The translations under genes and the position numbers were made by a program. From Alphaproteobacteria bacterium (lineage in GTDB: Bacteria; Pseudomonadota; Alphaproteobacteria; Rickettsiales; JABSSG01): DNA of 9,681 bases. The notes beneath the pieces were generated by a model. It had not been told where the DNA came from, made no database searches, and saw nothing but the letters and a program-made list of their open reading frames with translations. The DNA is taken from NCBI GenBank assembly GCA_022600235.1, contig JAHZKS010000081.1, positions 1-9,681 on the forward strand, written 5' to 3'. Of the stretch, positions 1 to 5,969 are shown one piece after another. Within the stretch, counting starts at the first letter, position 1. Every line of letters starts with the position of its first letter.

Positions 1-349
1 CAACATAAGGATCACTAGGTTGCTCAAGAAATTCTGCTATAATAGGCAATAAAAGCAAAATAGATATACCATTTGCAAATGCCTCACCTATAGCATGAAG
101 AGATGTCATTATTACTGTATTACCTGTTTCTACCTCCCTTAAGTTAAGAGATGCATCAGGAATAGCACCTGCTTCCAGATATAGTTTTACCAAAGAAAGA
201 TTTCCAGAAATAACAGCACTAAATAACGCAAAATTCAAATCATTCTGACTCATATTAGCACCAATCACAGGGTTTTGATGTCTATTTACTACTGTTCCAT
301 GAGTCAAATGCACTAAATCTTCCTTAGGTATCAATAATCTTTCTGGCAT
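1..349 (-). CDS. Ankyrin-repeat-like protein, 3' end outside the window
   Basis: An open frame begins at ATG 349 and runs 116 codons off the left edge without a stop, so only the N-terminal part is visible. Residues 39-66 (FALFSAVISGN...LYLEAGAIPD) have the helix-turn-helix pattern and the G-N/D-L..V..L...GA.PD signature of an ankyrin repeat; residues 82-96 (TSLHAIGEAFANGIS) look like a second, degenerate repeat. No signal peptide or membrane segment is seen. It is clearly paralogous to the ankyrin-like protein encoded at 1079-1555, sharing roughly 40% identity by eye over about 75 residues, including LYL..GA.PD and HA.G.AF.NGIS. Ankyrin repeats mediate protein-protein contacts and are frequent in Rickettsiales, some as host-directed effectors; secretion or host targets cannot be inferred here. 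No Shine-Dalgarno sequence precedes ATG 349. An internal ATG at 253 would align better with the paralog's start and is an alternative. Confidence 0.72.
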   Translation of the reverse strand, partial: MPERLLIPKEDLVHLTHGTVVNRHQNPVIGANMSQNDLNFALFSAVISGNLSLVKLYLEAGAIPDASLNLREVETGNTVIMTSLHAIGEAFANGISILLLLPIIAEFLEQPSDPYV

Positions 350-385
350 AAATTCGCTATTTATTAAGAAATTAATATTTTTAAT

Positions 386-414
386 AATATATAGCAAGCC
401 CCACTTTAACGCAA
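386..414 (-). promoter_or_regulatory. Candidate sigma70 promoter for the left ankyrin-like gene
   Basis: On the minus strand, TTGCGT (414-409) and TATATT (391-386) are separated by 17 bp, a good sigma70 layout. Transcription would start near 379, giving a leader of about 30 nt before ATG 349. AT-rich DNA yields chance matches, so confidence is moderate. Confidence 0.4.
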
Positions 415-533
415 TAGTTAATTTTAATTAATAAACAAGAATGGGTTTTGTAGAATAAAATGTGGGAATAAGATAGGATATAGGATCTAGAGTCAGTTCT
501 TCTATAGTATTATCCTGTACAATTCACTTTGTT

Positions 534-747
534 ACCCTGCACTGCCACCACGTCATTGGACTTTCTTACACTCTGTCATTCTCTGACTCACTCGTGCAAT
601 CTAGTATGTCACCCTGCACTGCCAGCACCTCATTAGACTTTCTTACACTCTGTCATCCTCTGACTCACTCATGCAATCTAGTGTGACACCCTGCACTGCC
701 ACGCCTCATTAGACTTTCTTACACTCTGCCATCCTCTGACTCACTCG
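534..747. repeat. Tandem array of a 77-bp unit, 2.8 copies
   Basis: Copies start at 534, 611 and 688, each with ACCCTGCACTGCC. The first two are 77 bp and differ at about 7 positions. The third has lost one base near its start and stops after about 60 bp, at 747, exactly where the palindromic element begins. Shared internal blocks include GACTTTCTTACACTCTG and CTGACTCACTC. There are no unique spacers, so this is not a CRISPR array. The function is unknown; it could be a decayed intergenic repeat family. Confidence 0.88.
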
Positions 748-748
748 C

Positions 749-835
749 GCCGTCATCCTGGACCACGATCCAGGATCTGAGAAATGCTTGAGATCCGTAT
801 GTTTAAGATTCCGTTTCAAGAACGGAATGACAGCG
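749..835. repeat. Palindromic (MITE-like) intergenic repeat element
   Basis: Three nested or adjacent inverted repeats lie within about 85 bp. ATCCTGGA (755-762) pairs with TCCAGGAT (769-776) around a 6-nt loop. ATTCCGTT (808-815) pairs with AACGGAAT (821-828) around a 5-nt loop. GGATCT (773-778) pairs with AGATCC (791-796). The ends, GTCATCC (752-758) and GGAATGAC (824-831), form imperfect terminal inverted repeats. The GTCAT... ATGAC ends and multi-hairpin form resemble the small palindromic elements scattered through Rickettsiales genomes. Assignment to a named family would need a search. It encodes no transposase. Confidence 0.7.
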
Positions 836-846
836 GGCTGGAAAAG

Positions 847-1050
847 ACTCCTCATCAAGTGAGGGGGACGCAAGGATGAGACTCAAGTGAGGAATTACAG
901 AAAGGTTGAAGCAATGCAGAAAACAACTCCTCATCAAGTGAGGGGGACGCAAGGATGAGACTCAAGTGAGGAATTACAGAAAGGTTGAAGCAATGCAGAA
1001 AACAACTCCTCATCAAGTGTGGGGGACGCAAGGATGAGACTCAAGTGAGG
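847..1050. repeat. Tandem array of a 79-bp unit, 2.6 copies
   Basis: Copies start at 847, 926 and 1005. The first two (847-925 and 926-1004) are identical over all 79 bp, and the third is cut off after 46 bp with a single change at 1020 (GAG to GTG). Each unit carries TCAAGTGAGG twice, 28 bp apart (855-864 and 883-892 in copy 1). Inverted repeats are also present: CTCATC (851-856) with GATGAG (875-880), and CCTCA (850-854) with TGAGG (860-864). The perfect identity suggests recent expansion or ongoing homogenisation. The array lies in the 3' trailer of the gene ending at 1079, so transcripts from that operon would contain a series of hairpins. Confidence 0.92.
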
Positions 1051-1078
1051 ACTGACAATGGTCTGTAGAAGAAATGAC

Positions 1079-1555
1079 TTAGATTACCTTTTTTGTTGGT
1101 ACACACCCTTCTTCTATTTCTACACAAACATCGTCTACTCCTAATCCTAAAAGAGTTAAATCTGGCCCATTTTGGCTATCAGATAAACATTGCTCAACAG
1201 GGCCAAGTAATAATCGAGCTAATGTAGGACTACCATTTGTACCAGCCAAATCTGCAGCTGTAACTAAATGCTGTGGATTTAACATATATAAACCCGGAAG
1301 CCCTACATTATAATCAAATTCAGAATATTGATAAAATTCTTGTACTATCATAATTAGTATATCTTCTGATATTCCATTACTAAAAGCAATCCCTAAAGCG
1401 TGCATAGCTGTCAGCGACACAGAATGCCCATCACTATTAATTGTTAATGGAATATCAGGCCTTGCACCTTGAGACAAGTAAAGCTCTACTGCAGCTAAAT
1501 CACCTCTAAGAATTGCATAAAATAGATTAAAACTTAATCTTATTATTTCAGGCAT
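1079..1555 (-). CDS. Ankyrin-repeat-like protein, 158 aa
   Basis: This is a small soluble protein with degenerate ankyrin repeats. Residues 10-34 (NLFYAILRGDL...LYLSQGARPD) form a recognisable repeat, residues 49-62 a second weak one, and residues 98-117 (VTAADLAGTNGS...LARLLLG) a third. The tail (about 120-158) is acidic and shows no domain. No signal peptide or membrane helix is visible. ATG 1555 is preceded by AAGAG about 6 nt upstream and lies only 16 bp after the stop of the host-attachment-family gene, so it is probably the last gene of the argS transcription unit. Its paralog lies on the same strand at the left edge, across the repeat-rich spacer. Such proteins usually bind other proteins; a role at the host interface is possible but not shown by the sequence. 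Confidence 0.75.
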   Translation of the reverse strand: MPEIIRLSFNLFYAILRGDLAAVELYLSQGARPDIPLTINSDGHSVSLTAMHALGIAFSNGISEDILIMIVQEFYQYSEFDYNVGLPGLYMLNPQHLVTAADLAGTNGSPTLARLLLGPVEQCLSDSQNGPDLTLLGLGVDDVCVEIEEGCVPTKKVI

Positions 1556-1571
1556 TCTAGACTCTTATCTA

Positions 1572-1994
1572 CTACTTATGAAAAATTATTTTCTCTATTT
1601 CTAATGGCGAAGATTGAACTAAATCTTTTGATATATCTCTTAATGGTATATTTTTTAGGCTTTTTGGATAATGATCTCTAATATCGCCTAACATCTTAGG
1701 AGAAGCAGCTATAATAATCTCTTCGTATTTATGATCTTTTTGAAGCTGAACAAGCACATCTAAAATTACTTTAGAAAAATCATCACGATTAAGATCTTTA
1801 GGATTGCTGCTAGGGTCATAAAAATGAGATGGAGAGTTTTGTTTCTTTGCAAAACCAGTATGAAGCTCTTGAGAAGAATGGTCTATTCCAAAATCTTCTG
1901 CTTTTATGGATTTAATCATCTCACCAACTTTTAAACCAGAAGATTCATAGAATTTTGCAATTTTTGCATCTGCAACTAATATAATTTTATGCAT
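1572..1994 (-). CDS. Host-attachment-family protein, 140 aa
   Basis: The protein matches the small 'host attachment' family (Pfam Host_attach, related to bacterial homologues of archaeo-eukaryotic release-factor domains). It begins MHKIILVADAKIAKFYE, the family's N-terminal strand with the VAD.. A.F.E pattern. It has a polar middle (about 31-70), and it ends with EIIIAASPKMLGDIR (92-106) and ISKDLVQSSPLEIEKII (121-137), which correspond to the family's A.P..LG.LR and KDLT..P..EIE.. blocks. The family name comes from an Agrobacterium attachment phenotype; the biochemical function is unknown, and no signal peptide is present, so it is likely cytoplasmic. A GTG four codons earlier (2006) lies inside the ribosome binding site and is unlikely to be the start. 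The gene sits 59 bp after the SPOR-domain gene and 16 bp before the ankyrin-like gene. Confidence 0.82.
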   Translation of the reverse strand: MHKIILVADAKIAKFYESSGLKVGEMIKSIKAEDFGIDHSSQELHTGFAKKQNSPSHFYDPSSNPKDLNRDDFSKVILDVLVQLQKDHKYEEIIIAASPKMLGDIRDHYPKSLKNIPLRDISKDLVQSSPLEIEKIIFHK

Positions 1995-1999
1995 AGAAT

Positions 2000-2010
2000 C
2001 CCTCACCTTT
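2000..2010 (-). promoter_or_regulatory. Ribosome binding site fixing the start of the host-attachment-family gene
   Basis: The minus strand reads AAAGGTGAGGG, ending 5 nt before ATG 1994. GAGGG is well spaced for that ATG, whereas the upstream GTG (2006-2004) lies within the motif itself, so the ATG is preferred. Confidence 0.6.
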
Positions 2011-2053
2011 TAAAATTGTGTTCTATTTATGCTACTCCTTATTGAAGAAATTT

Positions 2054-2461
2054 TCAATGATTCTTAGTAACAGACTGAATTTTACAAGCATTACCTTTGG
2101 ATATTAATTTTCTACACAATAGAGCTGCATCTGCTTTTGATCTCACAGGACCAGCATGTAGATAATAAGAAGTCTTATCTGATTTTCTTTCTTTTGCCAA
2201 AGAACCATTTAGTCCAGATAATATATCTGAATGCTTTTTTTTCAAAATTTCCCAAGCCCTAGACTGAACATCTGCATTTTTTAATTTTGCAATTCTAATG
2301 TAGTACATCTTCTTTGTATAAAGCTGAACTTTTTTCACTGATTTTTTAGGCTGAACCGCAAGTACAGGAGATTTTTGTTGCGAAACATTAGAGGTAGATT
2401 GCACTGAATTTGTTTTAACAGGAGTTTCTTTAACTGTTTTATTACCCAGAATCCTTATCAT
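2054..2461 (-). CDS. SPOR-domain protein, C-terminal part of a split gene
   Basis: The 135-residue frame has a Lys/Ser/Gln/Pro-rich linker (about 1-50) followed by a SPOR domain (about 52-131). The domain opens with MYYIRIAKLKNADVQSRAW and continues through SYYLHAGPVRSKADAALLCRKL. SPOR domains bind denuded septal peptidoglycan, usually on the periplasmic side of a division-site membrane protein. Read alone, this piece lacks any signal or membrane anchor and could not reach the periplasm. Its frame stays open for 8 codons upstream of the ATG (EDPVSREE), back to about 2485, overlapping the gene encoding the membrane anchor. That suggests one ancestral gene broken by a one-base deletion. As it stands, the ATG overlaps the upstream stop as ATGA and follows GGGAGGAG, so coupled re-initiation could still make the separate fragment. 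Confidence 0.8.
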   Translation of the reverse strand: MIRILGNKTVKETPVKTNSVQSTSNVSQQKSPVLAVQPKKSVKKVQLYTKKMYYIRIAKLKNADVQSRAWEILKKKHSDILSGLNGSLAKERKSDKTSYYLHAGPVRSKADAALLCRKLISKGNACKIQSVTKNH

Positions 2462-2781
2462 CTCCTCCCTCGAAACAGGATCTTCTTATGATTAGAGATA
2501 ACAACTTTTTTACTTACTTTTCTTCCAGATATATAATCGTATATTCCCTTATCAAGATTAGCTATCTCTATACCACCAGGATCTCCTGGTTTAAACTTAA
2601 TCTGCCTACTAAATTCTATCAAAGGAAGTTTTTTTGGATCTACATCTGTATCCACTTGAGTATTATAAGCATACCAAGATAAATACAAAAAAAATGCTGT
2701 AGCAATTATAACCAGAGCAAATTTGTACTTTAAATATTTATTACCACCTGCAGACTCTCCATTGTTTTTTATGACATCCAT
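2458..2781 (-). CDS. Membrane-anchor N-terminal part of a split SPOR protein
   Basis: The 107-residue frame has a short cytoplasmic N-terminus and one hydrophobic helix (about 21-39, FALVIIATAFFLYLSWYAY). A periplasmic stretch follows, with LIEFSRQIKFKPGDPGGIEI and NLDKGIYD (residues 54-82). That IK.KP.DPGG....N.DK..YD motif is characteristic of the inner-membrane SPOR proteins encoded directly after argS in many Alphaproteobacteria, which normally continue into a linker and SPOR domain in the same polypeptide. Here the frame ends after ILFRGRR and the SPOR domain is in another frame. ATG 2781 lies 2 bp after the argS stop, so translation is probably coupled. The protein would stay in the inner membrane without its peptidoglycan-binding domain unless the frame is restored. 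Confidence 0.78.
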   Translation of the reverse strand: MDVIKNNGESAGGNKYLKYKFALVIIATAFFLYLSWYAYNTQVDTDVDPKKLPLIEFSRQIKFKPGDPGGIEIANLDKGIYDYISGRKVSKKVVISNHKKILFRGRR

Positions 2782-2783
2782 AA

Positions 2784-4529
2784 TTACATCTTCTCTACAG
2801 GGGTTACACCTATAAGCTTAAGCCCACTCTCTATAATTTTAGTTACAGCTTTTAACAAAGTCAAACGAGCTTTAGTTAATTCTATATTTTCTGGAATAAT
2901 AAATCTTAAATCTTTATTATCCTTACCTTTACTCCAAAGAGAATGAAACTTTGTAGCAAGATTTATCAAGTATATTGGAATTCTATGTGGCTCTTGATGA
3001 ATTGTAGCAAGATTCACTTGCTTAGGCCAATAAGCCAAGGTTCTAATTATCTCTAATTCTATTTCGCTATGTAACTCCTCGAGATTCACCTGCTCCGTTT
3101 CTACCATACTTAAAATACCAGGAATAGATGCTTCAGCATTATTTAACACAGATTGAGAACGCGCATAAGCATATTGAACATAAAATACTGGATTTTCTTT
3201 CGATGTTTCTTTCACCTTAGCAAGATCAAATTCAATCACTGAATCATTCCTTAAAGTTAGCATCATAAATCTTATAATGTCTTTACCAACAACATTCACA
3301 ACATCTTTTACTGTTTCAAAATTCCCTTCACGCTTTGACATCTTAAATGGTTTACCATCCTTTAAGAAGATAACCATCTGGCATAGCTTAACACCAAGAT
3401 TTAACACACCGTTATTAAGAGCCTGGCATGCAGCAGAGATTCTGCTTGTATAACCTATATGATCATTACCAAGCACCAATATTAACTCATCATATTTTCT
3501 TTGGAGTTTATTTTGAAGATATGCAATATCAGCTGCAAAATATGTCCATTTACCATCTGACTTTTGCATTGGTCTGTCCATGTCATCTCCAAAATTTGTC
3601 GATTTAAAAAGCAACTGCTCTCTAGACTCCCACTCTTCTGTAGTTTTACCTTTTGGAGGTTCTAATACGCCTTTATACACCACCCCTTTCTTCTTCAGAT
3701 ATTCTGACACTTCTTGTATTTTGTCTTCTTTATGCAAAGAACTCTCTCTAAAGAATATATCATGACTTACACCAAGCAGCATTAAATCTGCTTTAATTAC
3801 TTTCATCATATACGGAATAATAAATTCTCTAATTATAGGCTGCCATTCAGATTCTTTTGCATCAAGTAGTTTATCAGAATGTTTATCTTTGAGTTCTTTA
3901 GCAGCATCTATTAGATACTCACCCGGATAACAACCCTCAGGAAATGTCCCTATTTCTCTCCCACAAAGCTCAACATATCTTAAGTAACAAGATTTTATAA
4001 GCATATCAATCTGTGAACCCGCGTCGTTCACGTAATATTCTTTATCTACTTTGTAGCCAGCATATTTCAGTAAAGAAGCTAAAGCATCACCATATATAGC
4101 CCCACGAGCATGACCTATATGCATTGGCCCTGTAGGATTGGGTGATGCAAATTCAAGATTGAGTGTTTTGCCTTCACCTATATTAGATTTAGCATAATCA
4201 TGCCCTTGTTTTAAAATGCCATCTATTTCTTTTAGCCAAAATTGCGGTTTTAGTTTGATATTTATAAACCCAGGACCAGCTAATTCAAGTGAGAGAAAAA
4301 TGGCATCTGACTCAAGGTTTTTTATAATCAACTCCCCCAATTCCCTAGGATTTTTTTTCGCAGAACGAGCAAGAACCATAGCTGCATTTGTTGCTATCTC
4401 ACCCTTTGTAATATCATTTGGAATCTCCGCAACAATTGCATCAAAATTACACCCTTGCCACCCATCTTTTGCTGCTAATGACTGGGCTACATCAATTATT
4501 TTTTTCCTAACTAACTCGTAAATATCCAT
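2784..4529 (-). CDS. argS: Arginyl-tRNA synthetase, 581 aa
   Basis: This class I aminoacyl-tRNA synthetase charges tRNA-Arg with arginine in the cytoplasm. With the start at ATG 4529 (MDIYELVRKKI), the N-terminal additional domain covers about residues 1-100. ASPNPTGPMHIGHARG carries the HIGH signature at 137-140, the second signature reads KMSKR at 396-400, and the C-terminal DALR anticodon-binding domain begins near YVQYAYARS and runs to the end. Length and order of motifs match a complete bacterial ArgRS. A longer frame opening at GTG 4574 is rejected because a strong promoter places the transcript start downstream of that codon. The downstream SPOR anchor starts 2 bp after the stop, as expected for the alphaproteobacterial argS-SPOR arrangement. 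Confidence 0.97.
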   Translation of the reverse strand: MDIYELVRKKIIDVAQSLAAKDGWQGCNFDAIVAEIPNDITKGEIATNAAMVLARSAKKNPRELGELIIKNLESDAIFLSLELAGPGFINIKLKPQFWLKEIDGILKQGHDYAKSNIGEGKTLNLEFASPNPTGPMHIGHARGAIYGDALASLLKYAGYKVDKEYYVNDAGSQIDMLIKSCYLRYVELCGREIGTFPEGCYPGEYLIDAAKELKDKHSDKLLDAKESEWQPIIREFIIPYMMKVIKADLMLLGVSHDIFFRESSLHKEDKIQEVSEYLKKKGVVYKGVLEPPKGKTTEEWESREQLLFKSTNFGDDMDRPMQKSDGKWTYFAADIAYLQNKLQRKYDELILVLGNDHIGYTSRISAACQALNNGVLNLGVKLCQMVIFLKDGKPFKMSKREGNFETVKDVVNVVGKDIIRFMMLTLRNDSVIEFDLAKVKETSKENPVFYVQYAYARSQSVLNNAEASIPGILSMVETEQVNLEELHSEIELEIIRTLAYWPKQVNLATIHQEPHRIPIYLINLATKFHSLWSKGKDNKDLRFIIPENIELTKARLTLLKAVTKIIESGLKLIGVTPVEKM

Positions 4530-4554
4530 GAAAACGCTTATGACTGAGACGTGG

Positions 4555-4582
4555 ATTATAATAGCAAGCTCCACAGTGTCAA
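4555..4582 (-). promoter_or_regulatory. Near-perfect sigma70 promoter of the argS operon
   Basis: On the minus strand, consensus TTGACA (4582-4577) and consensus TATAAT (4560-4555) are separated by 16 bp. Transcription should begin near 4548, about 20 nt before ATG 4529. This leaves a very short leader with no obvious Shine-Dalgarno sequence. Confidence 0.8.
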
Positions 4583-4623
4583 TTATAGTATGAATTATTA
4601 TGCAAAGATTAGCTCTTTGATTC

Positions 4624-4653
4624 TTGACTAAAGGATCAATAAAACTTTATTAT
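4624..4653 (+). promoter_or_regulatory. Candidate sigma70 promoter for ampG-mutS
   Basis: TTGACT (4624-4629) and TATTAT (4648-4653) are separated by 18 bp. The predicted start is near 4660, about 50 nt before ATG 4710. It lies back to back with the argS promoter in the 180-bp divergent region. Confidence 0.5.
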
Positions 4654-4709
4654 GTAATCAATCTTTATAGCAGTCTATTAGCTAAACCTTTCATATAAAA
4701 ACGATAAAC

Positions 4710-5969
4710 ATGCAAAACTTCATTTTACATATTAAGCCTTACATGAACAGAAAATTACTACCAATTTTCTTCCTAGGATTTTCTGGAGGGGTTCCCTTGG
4801 CGTTAATAGCAACTGTTTTATCTACATGGCTTACAGAGCTTGGTACAACTAAGACAAGCATTGGACTATTTACACTTGTTACAATCCCCTACTCTTTTAA
4901 ATATCTATGGTCTCCGTTTGTCGATGGACTTCATATACCTATCTTGGATAAGCTTGGAAAAAGAAGAAGCTGGCTGCTTGCAACTCAAATTTTTGTGATG
5001 TGCGCGATATTTTTTATGGGCTCAATAAACCCACTGACTAATATGACATTATGTGCCATTTTAGCGATAGCTGTTGCTTTCTTTTCTGCCACACAAGATA
5101 TCGTTATAGATGCTTATAGAATTGAGCATCTTGAAGTTCATGACCAAGGTCTTGGAGCTGCTGTTTATTCATATGGCTATAGAATAGCTTTATATATATC
5201 AGGCGCGCTTCCATTAATAGTGGCAACTTATTTTACATGGCAAGCTGCTTACATATCTGCTGGTTTGCTTATCATGATTGGTGTCATTACGACTTTAGTT
5301 ATAGAAGAACCACACAAACATAAGAAAAAAACTCAATATAAAAATGCCCTTGAATTTCTTAATAAGATCATAGTAGCACCTTTCAAAAATTTTATAAAAA
5401 TACCCAGTTGGTATATCATAATAATTTTTGTGATCTTATTTAAACTTGGAGATGCTATGGCAGGAATTATGACTACTCCATTCTTGTTGGATATAGGTTT
5501 CTCAAAAATAGAAATTGTTTCTATCGTAAAGACATATGGGCTAGTAACAACCTTCATAGGGTTATTTATAGGCGGGCTTATGGTAAGTAAGTTTACCTTC
5601 AAAGAATCACTGCTATATAGTGGATTAGCACAAATGCTTTCTAACTTGATGTTTGTATACCAAGATTACGTTGGATACGACTCTATCGCACTAATCAGCA
5701 CCATTACTGTAGAAAATCTTGCATCTGGTATGGGAGCAACAGTTATGATTGCATATTTGAGTAGTTTATGCAGTCTAAAATTTGCAGCAACTCAATATGC
5801 TCTACTAAGTTCTATAGTGACATTATCAAGAAATGTTATATCAGGATTCTCAGGAATAATAGTAGATAATTATAACTGGACTACTTTCTTCTTAGTGAGT
5901 ACAATCGCCGCTCTACCAGCTCTGCTGTTAATATCTAAAATACAAGTATTTGACAAACACAGACAATGA
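4710..5969 (+). CDS. ampG: AmpG-family muropeptide permease (MFS), 419 aa
   Basis: This is an inner-membrane major facilitator protein of the AmpG type, which in free-living Gram-negatives imports GlcNAc-anhydroMurNAc peptides released from peptidoglycan for recycling. Family blocks visible are GFSGGVP (24-30 region), YSFKYLWSPFVDG (61-73), the basic loop KLGKRRSW (81-88) and FSATQDIVIDAYRIE (125-139). About 12 hydrophobic helices span the protein. No Shine-Dalgarno sequence precedes ATG 4710; an alternative ATG at 4743 (residue 12, MNRKLLPIFFL) starts right before the first helix and gives 408 aa. Rickettsiae carry several AmpG paralogs whose substrates need not all be muropeptides, so the specific substrate is inferred. 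The stop overlaps the mutS start as ATGA. Confidence 0.88.
   Translation: MQNFILHIKPYMNRKLLPIFFLGFSGGVPLALIATVLSTWLTELGTTKTSIGLFTLVTIPYSFKYLWSPFVDGLHIPILDKLGKRRSWLLATQIFVMCAIFFMGSINPLTNMTLCAILAIAVAFFSATQDIVIDAYRIEHLEVHDQGLGAAVYSYGYRIALYISGALPLIVATYFTWQAAYISAGLLIMIGVITTLVIEEPHKHKKKTQYKNALEFLNKIIVAPFKNFIKIPSWYIIIIFVILFKLGDAMAGIMTTPFLLDIGFSKIEIVSIVKTYGLVTTFIGLFIGGLMVSKFTFKESLLYSGLAQMLSNLMFVYQDYVGYDSIALISTITVENLASGMGATVMIAYLSSLCSLKFAATQYALLSSIVTLSRNVISGFSGIIVDNYNWTTFFLVSTIAALPALLLISKIQVFDKHRQ

Larger units (their letters stand above)
350..1078. other. Repeat-rich gene-free spacer between the two ankyrin-like genes
   Basis: This 729-bp stretch holds no convincing gene. From left to right it contains a promoter candidate (386-414), about 120 bp in which I see nothing (415-533), a 77-bp tandem array (534-747), an inverted-repeat element (about 749-835) and a 79-bp tandem array (847-1050). 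The repeats look visibly richer in G+C than the surrounding genes. Neither repeat period is a multiple of three, so no frame reads through either array as a repeated peptide. No rho-independent terminator (GC stem plus T-run) is evident after the ankyrin-like gene ending at 1079, although the 79-bp units can form hairpins in its 3' trailer. Confidence 0.8.

Noticed and set aside
534..1050. Possible CRISPR array
   Set aside because: Whole 77- and 79-bp units repeat head to tail with no unique spacers, and no cas genes are nearby.
534..1050. Possible gene encoding a repeat peptide
   Set aside because: Periods of 77 and 79 bp shift frame at every unit, and stops occur in the frames examined.
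2041..2058. Hairpin ATTGAA/TTCAAT after the SPOR-domain gene as a terminator
   Set aside because: The stem is only 6 AT-rich pairs with no T-run after it on the minus strand; the next gene has a good ribosome binding site and is likely co-transcribed.
2478..2491. Programmed -1 frameshift in the SPOR gene
   Set aside because: No X-XXY-YYZ slippery heptamer is present at the junction (it reads ATAAGAAG) and no clear downstream stem or pseudoknot is seen; a simple base deletion explains it better.
2488..2682. Plus-strand 64-codon frame opposite the SPOR anchor
   Set aside because: It is the antisense of the membrane-anchor gene, with no supporting motif or neighbouring gene on that strand.
3580..4521. 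Plus-strand open frames inside argS
   Set aside because: They are antisense to a well-conserved synthetase, have no family-like motifs and no ribosome binding sites.
4530..4574. 15-residue N-terminal extension of ArgRS from GTG 4574
   Set aside because: It covers the promoter -10 box and spacer, is hydrophobic and unlike ArgRS N-termini, while ATG 4529 begins a normal ArgRS start.
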